Of a stretch of DNA of 64,000 bases, positions 1 to 8,923 are shown piece by piece; the first letter of the stretch is position 1, and each line of letters starts with the position of its first letter. Location: contig CACOGA010000001.1 of assembly GCA_902626585.1 (NCBI GenBank), forward strand, positions 156,453 to 220,452. The letters are read 5' to 3'. The notes beneath the pieces are model-generated. The model was not told where the DNA came from and searched no databases. It saw nothing but the letters and a program-made list of their open reading frames with translations. This DNA comes from an uncultured Bacteroidota bacterium. Lineage in GTDB: Bacteria > Bacteroidota > Bacteroidia > Flavobacteriales > Flavobacteriaceae. A program made the position numbers and the translations under genes.

Positions 1-138
1 AAATTGGTAAAAGTAATACTTCAGGGAGCATGTAGTGGATGTCCTTCATCCACAATAACACTAAAAAATGGTATTGAAAATATGCTAAAAGAAATGCTTT
101 CAGAAAAAGTCAATTCCGTTGAGGCAATAAACGGATAA
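1..138 (+). CDS. NifU-like Fe-S scaffold protein, C-terminal fragment (5' end outside window)
   Basis: Frame 1 is open from the first base to a TAA at 136-138 and encodes the last 45 residues of a protein. The fragment carries GACSGCPSS, the CxxC motif of the NifU C-terminal (Nfu) domain, followed by a helix rich in Leu, Met and Lys and an ending EAING that is usual for this family. Nfu domains hold a [4Fe-4S] cluster between two subunits and hand it to apo-proteins in the cytoplasm. The start and any N-terminal domain lie upstream of the window, so full length cannot be judged. Next is a short gap and then a lipoprotein gene on the same strand. Confidence 0.85.
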   Translation, partial: KLVKVILQGACSGCPSSTITLKNGIENMLKEMLSEKVNSVEAING

Positions 139-153
139 AATCTAATCATTTTG

Positions 154-161
154 TACTTTTG
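154..161 (+). promoter_or_regulatory. -7 promoter element (TAnnTTTG) just before the DUF255 lipoprotein gene
   Basis: TACTTTTG matches the Bacteroidota -7 consensus exactly. It ends only five bases before the ATG at 167, so transcription would begin at or very near the start codon. No TTG is seen at the expected -33 spacing, so the match could be chance in AT-rich DNA. Confidence 0.35.
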
Positions 162-166
162 ATTGG

Positions 167-2257
167 ATGACTAAAAATTTATTAAAAATATTTATTACAG
201 TTTTTATTTTAATTTCATGTGATGACAATATGAATAAAGGAAATAATTTAAAAAATGAAACCAGTCCGTACCTACTTCAGCACGTAGAAAATCCTGTTAA
301 CTGGAATCCTTGGGATAAAAAATATTTAGATAAAGCTAAAAAAGAGAATAAACTTGTTATCATTAGTATCGGATATGCATCCTGTCATTGGTGTCACGTT
401 ATGGAAAGGGAAAGCTTTCAAGATTCAACTGTTGCAAAGCTTATGAATGACAAATTTATTTCAATAAAAGTAGACAGGGAAGAAAGACCTGATATTGATC
501 AAGTTTACATGAATGCTATTCAACTAATTACTGGAAGTGGTGGTTGGCCACTTAATGTTATAACACTTCCTGATGGTAGGCCTATTTGGGGGGGGACATA
601 TTTTTCAAAGGGACAGTGGATTTCAGCCCTAAAACAAATTTCTGAAATATATGAGACTGAACCAGAAAAATTTATTTCATATGCGAATAGAGTTCAGGAA
701 GGGATAAATACACTTAATGATGTAGTTATGCAAACAGATAGCTTTGAAAATATCGATATTAATAAGTACTCGAAACTATTGCTCAAAAATATTGATGAAG
801 AGTTTGGTGGATTCAATGGTGCACCAAAATTTATGATGCCAAATAATCTGAATTTTTTGTTAAGATATAGTGTTCAAGAAAAACAAGAAAAATCAAAAGA
901 TAAAATTTTAAGTACACTAGATAAAATGGCATATGGTGGAATATTTGATCATGTTGAAGGTGGTTTTTCTAGATATTCTGTTGATGAAAGATGGCATATA
1001 CCACATTTTGAAAAAATGTTGTACGACAATGGTCAATTAATGAGTCTGTATTCTGTGGGCTACAAAATTTCTGATAAAGATTTATATAAAGACGTGGTGT
1101 ACAAAATTCATGAATATATTGATTCTGAAATGAAAGATATTTCTGGAGGATATTATTCATCATTGGACGCTGATAGTAAGTTGGATGACGGGACTTATGC
1201 CGAAGGTGAATATTACTCTTGGGAAAAAGAAGAGCTTGAAAGAATAATCGGAGAAAACTTTGACTTATTTTCTGAATATTATAATGTAAATGATAATGGT
1301 TTTTGGGAAGAAGAAAATAAATATGTTCTAATCAGATCAATTTCTGATATCGAATTCATTAATAAAAATAAACTAGACTCAGCTACATTTCAAAAAATTA
1401 AATCAGAATGGATATATAAACTTAAACTAGCAAAAATAGATAAGAAAAAACCTAGTCTTGATTACAAAATAATAACTTCATGGAATGGTCTAATGATAAG
1501 TGGATATGTTGATGCATATAAATCTTTTAACGATGAGATATTTAAAAATGAAGCAATTAATGCTGGTGAATTCATATTCAAAAATTTGATAAAAAAAGAC
1601 GGTGGATTACACCATAATTTTGTAAACGGGAAAAGTAAAATAAATGGATATCTAGAAGACTATGCAACTGTGATTCAAGCTAGTCTTGACTTGTACGAGG
1701 TTACATTAAATCAAAAATGGATTGAGAGAGCATTAAATTTATCTGAATATGTTCTAAGTAATTTCTCTGGAGTTGAGTCAGAACTGTTTTACTTCACTTC
1801 TTCTCAGGATGAAGATTTAATTTCAAGATCTGTTGAGTTTAGAGATAATGTTATACCCTCTAGTAATTCCATAATGGCAAAAAATTTATTTAGACTTTAT
1901 CATTATTTTGATAAGCAAGAATACTATGAAAAAGCTCAAAATATGAGCTTATCGGTTACAGCTGAGTTTGAGACTTACCCTAGTGGATATACAAATTGGT
2001 TTGATTTAATTTACAATTTTAAATCAAATTATTATGAGATAGCTGTAGTTGGCGAGAATTCAATTAAACAAGTTGAAGAAATAAACAAAAAATATATACC
2101 CAACAAATTAATAATTGGTTCAAAATCAGAAAACAACCTACCCCTATTAAAAAACAGATACGTAGAAGGAAAAACGCTAATATATGTTTGTGTTAATAAG
2201 GCATGTAAAATGCCAACCGAAGACCTAGATGAAGCATTATCGTTGGTTAAGTATTAA
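167..2257 (+). CDS. DUF255 / YyaL-type thioredoxin-domain lipoprotein
   Basis: A 696-residue protein of the DUF255 (YyaL, SPATA20-like) family: an N-terminal thioredoxin-like domain followed by a long alpha/alpha-toroid region resembling glycoside hydrolases and epimerases. Visible marks are NPVNWNPW near residue 45 and ASCHWCHVME with the CxxC at 73-76, both signatures of the family, and SWNGLMISGY in the C-terminal half. The first 18 residues form a lipoprotein signal (hydrophobic run, then LISC with Cys18), so it is probably anchored in a membrane facing the periplasm, whereas many family members are cytoplasmic. The biochemical function of the family is not settled. The 3' end overlaps the convergent tsaB gene by 11 bases. 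Confidence 0.88.
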   Translation: MTKNLLKIFITVFILISCDDNMNKGNNLKNETSPYLLQHVENPVNWNPWDKKYLDKAKKENKLVIISIGYASCHWCHVMERESFQDSTVAKLMNDKFISIKVDREERPDIDQVYMNAIQLITGSGGWPLNVITLPDGRPIWGGTYFSKGQWISALKQISEIYETEPEKFISYANRVQEGINTLNDVVMQTDSFENIDINKYSKLLLKNIDEEFGGFNGAPKFMMPNNLNFLLRYSVQEKQEKSKDKILSTLDKMAYGGIFDHVEGGFSRYSVDERWHIPHFEKMLYDNGQLMSLYSVGYKISDKDLYKDVVYKIHEYIDSEMKDISGGYYSSLDADSKLDDGTYAEGEYYSWEKEELERIIGENFDLFSEYYNVNDNGFWEEENKYVLIRSISDIEFINKNKLDSATFQKIKSEWIYKLKLAKIDKKKPSLDYKIITSWNGLMISGYVDAYKSFNDEIFKNEAINAGEFIFKNLIKKDGGLHHNFVNGKSKINGYLEDYATVIQASLDLYEVTLNQKWIERALNLSEYVLSNFSGVESELFYFTSSQDEDLISRSVEFRDNVIPSSNSIMAKNLFRLYHYFDKQEYYEKAQNMSLSVTAEFETYPSGYTNWFDLIYNFKSNYYEIAVVGENSIKQVEEINKKYIPNKLIIGSKSENNLPLLKNRYVEGKTLIYVCVNKACKMPTEDLDEALSLVKY

Positions 2258-2930
2258 TCTTTTTTCCTCCAAACTCTTTTAAGTATTTTGGTTGAAATTC
2301 AGCAATATCTACAAATTCTTTTTGATTAAACTTTGAAAAAGAGAGCAATCCCATCTCATTGGCAGAAGGTAATATGTAATCAGAAAAAATAATATTTTCA
2401 TGATGTAAAAACTTCTTTATTTTTTCATTACAGTTTCCAACAAAATTAACATATGAAGACTGAAAGTAAATACTAAAAGAGTCTTTATTTAATACTAGAC
2501 AATCTGTTTTACTAACTTTTATTGGAATCCCACTCTCATCAGGTTGGAAAATTGAAAAGTAGATCTCATCTCTTCTTGCATCCATGGCTGGTATTATAAG
2601 GCCTTCTGAAAACTGTATCTTCCTAGCTAAGTTTTGCATTGTATCAATTGAAATTAGAGGAATATTTAATGCAATACAAATTCCTTTTGCAGCTGATACC
2701 CCAATTCTTAATCCGGTATATGAGCCTGGCCCCTCAGAAATGGCAACTGCGGATAAGTCTTTTACAGATAATTGTGTTTCATTTAGGATTTCTTCAATAA
2801 AAGTATGAAGCGATTTTGAGTGAGAGTATTCATCATAGCTCTGCTCCCTCAGTCCAATTATTTTTTCATTTTTAGAAATAGAGACTGAACAGTTTTTGCT
2901 CGAAGTTTCGATATTTAGGATTACAGACAC
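2247..2930 (-). CDS. tsaB: tRNA threonylcarbamoyladenosine biosynthesis protein TsaB
   Basis: A 227-residue ASKHA-fold protein. It opens with ILNIETS and NCSVSI, and has the segment ISEGPGSYTGLRIGVS near residues 67-82, which is diagnostic of TsaB/YeaZ. TsaB is the non-catalytic partner of TsaD (with TsaE) in making t6A at position 37 of tRNAs that read ANN codons. The start is GTG at 2928-2930; no better ATG precedes the conserved first strand, and it lies three bases after the stop of the upstream outer-membrane channel gene, so the two are probably co-transcribed. Length is normal for Bacteroidota TsaB. Confidence 0.93.
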   Translation of the reverse strand: MSVILNIETSSKNCSVSISKNEKIIGLREQSYDEYSHSKSLHTFIEEILNETQLSVKDLSAVAISEGPGSYTGLRIGVSAAKGICIALNIPLISIDTMQNLARKIQFSEGLIIPAMDARRDEIYFSIFQPDESGIPIKVSKTDCLVLNKDSFSIYFQSSYVNFVGNCNEKIKKFLHHENIIFSDYILPSANEMGLLSFSKFNQKEFVDIAEFQPKYLKEFGGKKINT

Positions 2931-2933
2931 AAA

Positions 2934-4253
2934 TTATCTTTTACCTAGGTAGAAATCTAAGACTTTTGTTTTAAAAATAAAATCATATTTAGCATTAATC
3001 AATGAAGACCTCGCATTTAATAGTCTAATTCTTGATTGCTCCAAATCAAATGAGTTTAAAGATCCTAAACTGAATCTTTGCTGAGAATTTTCAAATGCAG
3101 TTTGTTGAGATCTTAAAGATAATTCAGCAGCTTCAAAAGCCCTAAGTGCAGCCTTTGCATCTGTAAAAGCTCTTTTTATCGTTGACTCAAGGTTTACCTT
3201 TACTTGATCTAATGCAAGATTACTGGTTTCCTCTTGTATCTTAGATTTTTTAACCTGTGCTTTTGTTTGATTTCTATTAAAAATAGGTATTGAAACATTC
3301 ATATTTATTGAATGACCCTTATTGTCATTCAGCTGCTCTAAAAACTGATCATCCTCAGTGAGATTAGAAAAATTAGCTGAGGCACTAAAACCATAGCCCA
3401 TCGATACGTTTGGTAAATATGCACTTTTTGAAATCTTTGTTCCCAATTTAGCTAATTCAATATCGCTTTCTGCAACCTTAATTTCATTCCTGTTTTGCAT
3501 AGCATAATTAAGAATTGGAGTTATATCATCGTACATTAAATTCGCTGAGGGGGTGTCAATCTCAATAACTTCAACATCGAAATCATCATAAGATAATTGT
3601 AATAGTTGAGCTAAAGTTAATAATGCTAATTCATGATTATTTTCTGCAATAGTCAAATTTTGGATGTCCCTGGCATAAGTTGCTTGGGTTTCAATTAACG
3701 TTGACATAGGCTCAGAGCCAGAATCAACTAAGATTTTTACCTGGTTAACCTGAAATTCAGAAAAATCAACTTGAGATTTTGCCAATTCTAAATTTTCCTT
3801 ATTAAATAAAACATTTAAATATGTATTAGCCACATTTAATGAAATATCATCTTTTAACCTATCCAACTCAAATTGATTTCTCTCCAAGCTAAGTTTACTC
3901 TGATTTAGTAAATTAATATTTCTGAAGCCATTAAATATACTCTGAGATAACCCAATCCCCAACGATGTAGAGTAGAATTCCCTGTCTCTAAATTCCCCTG
4001 GAAATACCTCAATATTTCCAAGACTTGCCCCTCCACTTATACTGGAACTAACAGCAGGTAAGAAATTACCTTTTGCACTAATAATATCTTGTTCAGAAGA
4101 CAATAAACTGTTTTTGGCTTGAAGTATAGTAATATTATTTTCTACAGCATGATTAACACATTCTTCAAGTGTCCATAAATTATTCTGAGCAAAAGATAAA
4201 CTAGTGACCAAAATAAAAAACTTTAAAATTTTAATTTTTTTCATAATTATCAT
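2934..4253 (-). CDS. TolC-family outer membrane efflux channel
   Basis: A 439-residue outer membrane efflux protein. A signal peptide ends at SLSFAQ (about residues 1-22); the mature part begins WTLEECVNHAVENN, the usual start of a TolC-type (OEP) protein, and contains two long alpha-helical repeats rich in Asn, Gln, Leu and Ala. It would form the trimeric outer-membrane exit duct for the adaptor and ABC permeases encoded immediately upstream (six-base gap). The ATG at 4244 (MKK) is an equally good or better start than the one at 4253. The substrate cannot be told from sequence. Confidence 0.92.
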   Translation of the reverse strand: MIIMKKIKILKFFILVTSLSFAQNNLWTLEECVNHAVENNITILQAKNSLLSSEQDIISAKGNFLPAVSSSISGGASLGNIEVFPGEFRDREFYSTSLGIGLSQSIFNGFRNINLLNQSKLSLERNQFELDRLKDDISLNVANTYLNVLFNKENLELAKSQVDFSEFQVNQVKILVDSGSEPMSTLIETQATYARDIQNLTIAENNHELALLTLAQLLQLSYDDFDVEVIEIDTPSANLMYDDITPILNYAMQNRNEIKVAESDIELAKLGTKISKSAYLPNVSMGYGFSASANFSNLTEDDQFLEQLNDNKGHSINMNVSIPIFNRNQTKAQVKKSKIQEETSNLALDQVKVNLESTIKRAFTDAKAALRAFEAAELSLRSQQTAFENSQQRFSLGSLNSFDLEQSRIRLLNARSSLINAKYDFIFKTKVLDFYLGKR

Positions 4254-4259
4254 TGAAAT

Positions 4260-5411
4260 TTAGTCTTCAAATTCTCTTGAATTTTCATCTTGTCTTCTTC
4301 TTGATTCCTCAGGATCTTCATCCTCAACAGAATTCCAAACTTTAATTTTATCCTCCTCTTTTACACCCTTTAGGATTTCAACATTTATCCCGTCTGAAAT
4401 TCCCACTTCAACGTCTCTACTAACAAATGTGCCATCTTTTTTCAATATTTCTACAAAAGGCTTATCAGTAATTCTGTTAAATTGTAATAAAGATTCATTT
4501 ATACATAAAATATTTTCCTTTTGACCGATTGACATTATCGCATTTGCACTGTATCCTGCTCTAACATTCACACTTTGGGGAATACTCACATCAGCTTTTA
4601 TTTTAAACTGGACTGCACCACCCAATTCAATTCCCTTTGGAGCTACAAAAGTTAACTTAGCTTTAAATTCTTCTTTTTCAAGAGCACCAAGAATTACCTT
4701 AATATCAGACCCCTCCGCAAGCTTTGAAACCTCAGTTTCGTCAACTTGCCCTTCAAAAATCATTTTTGTCATGTCAGCAACAGTAGCTATGGTAGTACCT
4801 GGGCTAAATGTACTGGTTTCTGTAATTGGGCTACCTTCCCTAATTGGAATTTCCAATATAGTACCCGAAATTTGAGATAAAACATTGGTATTAGCAGTAC
4901 TTCCACCTGTTAAGGTTCCTTGCTTAATAATTTTAAAATCATTTTCAGCTTGCATTAATGATTCTTGGTTTTGTTCCATAGATAATTGACTGTTTTCAAA
5001 ATCTTGTTTGGAGATTACCCCTTTTTCATATAATTTTTTGCTCCTGTCAAACAATTTTTTTGCATTATTATATGATAATTTTGCTGAATTTATTCTACTA
5101 TTTGCACTTAACAATGCTTGTTCATTTGGAACAACTCTTATGTTTGCAATTAAGTCACCTCTCATAACTATATCACCCTCTTCAACAAAAATCTTATCTA
5201 TAATGCCGCTTACCTGAGGTTTCAACTCGATTTCATCTTCAGGATTTAGCTTTCCTGTTGCAACTACTTCCTTTTTAATTGATGTGTAAAATGGTTGCTC
5301 GGTTTCATAATCAATTATAGAAGCAGAATTGGCTTGTCTAAAGTAATTTAATACGTATAGTAATGATCCTACCAGTAGGATTATAACAATATACTTAACT
5401 TGATTTTTCAT
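4260..5411 (-). CDS. Periplasmic adaptor (membrane fusion) protein of a MacAB-type exporter
   Basis: A 383-residue HlyD/MacA-family adaptor. One N-terminal membrane anchor (about residues 8-24) is followed by the biotinyl-lipoyl-like half motif (GKLNPEDEIELKPQVSG), a coiled-coil hairpin (about 95-160, containing LYEKGVISKQDFENSQ), the second lipoyl half, a beta-barrel domain and a membrane-proximal domain. The C-terminus is a very acidic and basic tail (DEDPEESRRRQDENSREF). It should link the inner-membrane ABC permeases to the TolC-like channel; the order of the four gene types in this operon supports that assignment. Confidence 0.92.
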   Translation of the reverse strand: MKNQVKYIVIILLVGSLLYVLNYFRQANSASIIDYETEQPFYTSIKKEVVATGKLNPEDEIELKPQVSGIIDKIFVEEGDIVMRGDLIANIRVVPNEQALLSANSRINSAKLSYNNAKKLFDRSKKLYEKGVISKQDFENSQLSMEQNQESLMQAENDFKIIKQGTLTGGSTANTNVLSQISGTILEIPIREGSPITETSTFSPGTTIATVADMTKMIFEGQVDETEVSKLAEGSDIKVILGALEKEEFKAKLTFVAPKGIELGGAVQFKIKADVSIPQSVNVRAGYSANAIMSIGQKENILCINESLLQFNRITDKPFVEILKKDGTFVSRDVEVGISDGINVEILKGVKEEDKIKVWNSVEDEDPEESRRRQDENSREFED

Positions 5412-5430
5412 TTGTTTAAATTTTATATAA

Positions 5431-6669
5431 TTATTCTTCTCTCAATGCATCTATAGGTTTAATATTTGTTGCTCTATTTGCTGGAATCAGTCCTATCAGT
5501 GAACCAAATACAACTAAAATAATTACAGAAATAAATACAATAAATATAGGTACTGAAGCATTAATCAATACCGAATCAGGTCCATGACCAAAAGCATAAT
5601 CCATAGCGATTAAAATCCAACCTCCAGTTATGATCCCTAATATTCCTGCAATCAGAGTTAGAAAAATTGATTCCAAAACTATTTGTCTTTTAATTTCAAA
5701 GGGGGTTGCTCCAATCGCTCGTCTAATACCAATTTCTTTGGTTCTCTCTTTGACTGTAATAAGTAGTATATTTCCGATTGCAAATACACCAGCTATTAAC
5801 GTAGCTATTCCAACAAACCATGTTAGGAATTGCATTCCCATTAGGAAACCTTCAAAACGTTCAAAAAGTTCACCTAGATTAAAACTACCAAAAGCACGAT
5901 TATCTTCTGGGTGAACATAATTTAAATTTTTAAGTACGAGTTTTACATCTTTCTCAATCTGTCTAATATCAAATCCTTTTTCCCCTGTTACTGTAATCCA
6001 TCCTATATTATCTCCTTGATTGTAAACATTTTGAAATGTAGAAAATGGTATATGCAATTCACCTCCAAAATCAAAATCTCCTGACTCAAATACTCCTACA
6101 ACCTTATGATTTATATCATTTATTTTAATAAAATCTCCAATAGCATTCTCATCAGCATCAAATAGCTGTTTGAAGACTTCATCAGAAATTACAACAACTT
6201 TTTTACTGTCATCTATATCAGATTGATTTATAAATCTACCCGCAATCAAGTCCTTTTTTTGGATTTTATCTAATAACGGAAAATCACCAGACAATGTAAA
6301 GTAAGCATACTGGACTCCACGAACAACTCTGGCATCTCTTGCATTTCTGGGAAGTAGAAATTTAATTCCCTTTACCTGATTTTTTATTTTTTCTAATTGT
6401 GAAAATTTAAGTCTTGGAGAGCGACCTTTTTGATAGCCCTTAAATGCTTTACTGGTCGACTGGCCCCATATGAAAACACTGTTTGTAGCGTAATCTCCAA
6501 ATTGAACACTGAATTTATTTTCAATCCCTTTTGCTGAGCCTAATAAACCTATCAATAAAAGAATACCCCACCAAACACCAATCATGGTTATCACTGTTCT
6601 TAGCTTATTTTTGGTTAAACTTTCCTTAAGTTCTTGCCATGTATCAATATCAAATAAAAATTTAAACAT
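5431..6669 (-). CDS. MacB-family ABC transporter permease (first of two)
   Basis: A 412-residue permease with an N-terminal transmembrane helix preceded by NKLRTVITMIGVWWGILL, a large periplasmic MacB_PCD domain (about residues 50-260), then three C-terminal helices of the FtsX type containing VKERTKEIGIRRAIGATP, the coupling-helix motif of this family, and a terminal KPIDALREE. It has no ATPase domain of its own; the ATPase is encoded two genes upstream. It follows a paralogous permease with a one-base gap, so the two are likely to form a heterodimer. This fits mechanotransmission-type export of a periplasmic or lipidic substrate. Confidence 0.92.
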   Translation of the reverse strand: MFKFLFDIDTWQELKESLTKNKLRTVITMIGVWWGILLLIGLLGSAKGIENKFSVQFGDYATNSVFIWGQSTSKAFKGYQKGRSPRLKFSQLEKIKNQVKGIKFLLPRNARDARVVRGVQYAYFTLSGDFPLLDKIQKKDLIAGRFINQSDIDDSKKVVVISDEVFKQLFDADENAIGDFIKINDINHKVVGVFESGDFDFGGELHIPFSTFQNVYNQGDNIGWITVTGEKGFDIRQIEKDVKLVLKNLNYVHPEDNRAFGSFNLGELFERFEGFLMGMQFLTWFVGIATLIAGVFAIGNILLITVKERTKEIGIRRAIGATPFEIKRQIVLESIFLTLIAGILGIITGGWILIAMDYAFGHGPDSVLINASVPIFIVFISVIILVVFGSLIGLIPANRATNIKPIDALREE

Positions 6670-6670
6670 A

Positions 6671-7903
6671 TTATTCGTCTCTTAATGCTACAATTGGTTT
6701 GATACTTGCTGCTCTTTTGGCAGGAATATAACCTGCGATGGCGCCTGCTATAACCAGAGTTATAGTTGCTGCTATCACAAGTGATGAACTAACCCCAGGG
6801 TCATAAATCCAATAATCTCTTAAATCAAAACTATTAAGTAAAGTGCCTCCTAATAATAGCCCGAAATATCCAGAAATTGCCGTAACAAATATTGATTCCA
6901 AAATAATTAGTATAATAATTGAATTTGGTGGTGCACCAAGGGCTTTTCTTATTCCTATTTCTTTTGTTCTCTCTTTCACAATAAATATCATAATATTACT
7001 AATACCAACAACACCTGCAACTAAAGTACCCATACCAATAATTAAAACTAATATTGCAAGTATTGCATTAAATTGTGTTATCTCCTGATTTTCACGCGCT
7101 CTATTTCTGGCCCTTACTGCAGATTGATCATTATCAGCAACAAAGAATATATCTTTTATTCTATCAACAATATTATTACCAAAAGCAATTGCCTCTTGTT
7201 CTGAAAGACTCTTGTTGTATGTTAAATTAATCTGATCTATATAATCATTATTACCATATATTTTTTGAGCTGTTGAAATTGGCATATATATAATTCTTGC
7301 CTCATTGCTATCTGATCCTTCTGACCTTTCAACGAATACTCCAACTATCTTAAATTTAATTTTATCTAGGTCCAAATATTTGCCTACTGGGTTTGTGTTT
7401 GGGAATAAATCCTCAACTACAAGATTACCAATTACGATATTCTTAGTATTATTCTTTATATCTAATGAATTAATAAATCTACCTTCTTTTATTTCAGATT
7501 TCTCTATAAATTGATGATCAGGGTTTACGGCCCTTACCGTATAATTACTTTTTTCGTTTGCAAAACTAGCAGTAACATTTTTATAAACTCTTGCAGTAAT
7601 AAACTCTATATCTTGATTAAATTCCTCACTTATGGTTTGGTATAATTCATTATCAAATTGAATTCTTCTTCCTGTTTGATATCCTTCTACAGCTTTTGAT
7701 GTACGGCCGGAGTATATGAATATTGAATTATTTGCATCTCCGGCAAACTCATTTTCAAATGCATTCTGAAAACCGTTAGCGATTCCAAATAAAATTGTGA
7801 ATAACATAATAGCAAAAGCAACTGTAAATCCGGAAAGAATTGTTCTTAGCTTATTTTTATTTAAACTTTGAAATATTTCTCTAAATAAACCGAAATCAAT
7901 CAT
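6671..7903 (-). CDS. MacB-family ABC transporter permease (second of two)
   Basis: A 410-residue paralogue of the next gene with the same layout: LNKNKLRTILSGFTVAF before the first helix, a periplasmic domain, and C-terminal FtsX helices with VKERTKEIGIRKALGAPP and KPIVALRDE at the end. Its stop is almost adjacent to the next permease start and its start overlaps the stop of the ATPase gene by one base, indicating translational coupling. The two permeases differ clearly in their periplasmic domains, which suggests an obligate asymmetric pair rather than a recent duplication. Confidence 0.92.
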   Translation of the reverse strand: MIDFGLFREIFQSLNKNKLRTILSGFTVAFAIMLFTILFGIANGFQNAFENEFAGDANNSIFIYSGRTSKAVEGYQTGRRIQFDNELYQTISEEFNQDIEFITARVYKNVTASFANEKSNYTVRAVNPDHQFIEKSEIKEGRFINSLDIKNNTKNIVIGNLVVEDLFPNTNPVGKYLDLDKIKFKIVGVFVERSEGSDSNEARIIYMPISTAQKIYGNNDYIDQINLTYNKSLSEQEAIAFGNNIVDRIKDIFFVADNDQSAVRARNRARENQEITQFNAILAILVLIIGMGTLVAGVVGISNIMIFIVKERTKEIGIRKALGAPPNSIIILIILESIFVTAISGYFGLLLGGTLLNSFDLRDYWIYDPGVSSSLVIAATITLVIAGAIAGYIPAKRAASIKPIVALRDE

Positions 7904-8595
7904 TACTTCAATCTATTTTGTTTGATTTTTTTATCTTCCATGATAACACCATCTTTTAATCTAACGATTCTTTTACACATTAATGAAATATCTTCTTCAT
8001 GTGTAACAATTAATATCGTTTTTCCTTCATCATTTAATTGTTGTAGAAATTGCATAATTTCCTGAGATGTACCAGAATCTAATGCTCCTGTAGGCTCGTC
8101 AGCCAATAATAATTTTGGTTCTGCTGCTAGTGCTCTGGCGATTGCAACTCGCTGTTTTTGGCCCCCTGAAAGTTCATTTGGCAAGTGAGTTGACCAATCG
8201 GAAAGTCCAACTTTTTCTAAGTGAAACATGGCTTTTTCTTGTCTTTCTTTTCTTTTCAGTCCTTGATAATAAAGAGGTAAGGCTACGTTTTCGAGAGCAT
8301 TCTTAAAGTTTATCAAATTAAATGACTGAAAAACAAAACCTAAAAATTTATTTCTGTATTGTGCAGCCTTCTTTTCATTCAAGTCCTTTATTTCAATTCC
8401 ATCCAGAGTATATTCACCCGAATCCAGCTCATCAAGAATTCCAATAATGTTTAAAAGTGTAGATTTTCCTGATCCTGAGGACCCCATGATAGCTACCATC
8501 TCACCTTTTTCAACATTTAGATTAATTCCTTTTAAAACGTGGAGACTTGACTCTCCCATTTTATATGATTTATGAAGGTTACTTATCTTTAGCAT
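7903..8595 (-). CDS. ABC transporter ATP-binding protein (MacB/LolD type)
   Basis: A 230-residue ATPase with every expected motif: Walker A GSSGSGKST, Q-loop FVFQSFN, signature LSGGQKQR, Walker B LLLADEPTGALD and the switch histidine in VTHEED. This is the MacB/LolD (lipoprotein or macrolide export) branch. I chose the ATG at 8593-8595, which gives MLKISNLHKSY, the normal family start; the frame stays open to a TTG at 8631 but the extra 12 residues look non-coding. It is the first gene of the exporter set and overlaps the permease by one base. About 110 bases lie between it and the preceding CxxC protein. Confidence 0.93.
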   Translation of the reverse strand: MLKISNLHKSYKMGESSLHVLKGINLNVEKGEMVAIMGSSGSGKSTLLNIIGILDELDSGEYTLDGIEIKDLNEKKAAQYRNKFLGFVFQSFNLINFKNALENVALPLYYQGLKRKERQEKAMFHLEKVGLSDWSTHLPNELSGGQKQRVAIARALAAEPKLLLADEPTGALDSGTSQEIMQFLQQLNDEGKTILIVTHEEDISLMCKRIVRLKDGVIMEDKKIKQNRLK

Positions 8596-8708
8596 TATGT
8601 TTTCTAAATTTCTAGCTACAAAGGTTAACAAAAAGAAGTGTAATTCCTGTTAATTAGTTGTTAAAAGGGAATATAGGTTTGTTAACGTTATTTTTGAGGT
8701 ATGGTTGT

Positions 8709-8918
8709 TTATTTTTTGAATTTCTTATAAACAAAAAATATCATAAAAAAAACAATTAAATAGGGTAGAAAAGCTAAATACATTATTCCATTATTAATTC
8801 CCTCTGCCATACCCTCATTTTCACTGCTTTCCAGAACTGCCCTACACATAGCACATTGAGAATAACTAAGGTTAAAAGTTAAAAAACTAAAAATTATAAA
8901 TGATATGATTTTATTCAT
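8709..8918 (-). CDS. Small CxxC membrane protein in the cytochrome oxidase cluster, function unknown
   Basis: A 69-residue protein whose ATG at 8916-8918 lies five bases after the stop of the DUF420 gene. It has a Sec signal peptide (residues 1-20, ending NLSYS), then QCAMC with Cys22 and Cys25 right at the mature N-terminus, a short acidic stretch (ESSENEG), and a single transmembrane helix (about 44-64) with a basic KKFKK end. The topology therefore puts the CxxC on the periplasmic side. The frame is open upstream to 8987, but that would overlap DUF420 and hide the signal peptide. I recognise no named family. Position after SCO and CtaM-like genes suggests a role in copper or thiol handling for the oxidase; that is inference. 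Confidence 0.75.
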   Translation of the reverse strand: MNKIISFIIFSFLTFNLSYSQCAMCRAVLESSENEGMAEGINNGIMYLAFLPYLIVFFMIFFVYKKFKK

Positions 8919-8923
8919 AGTGG

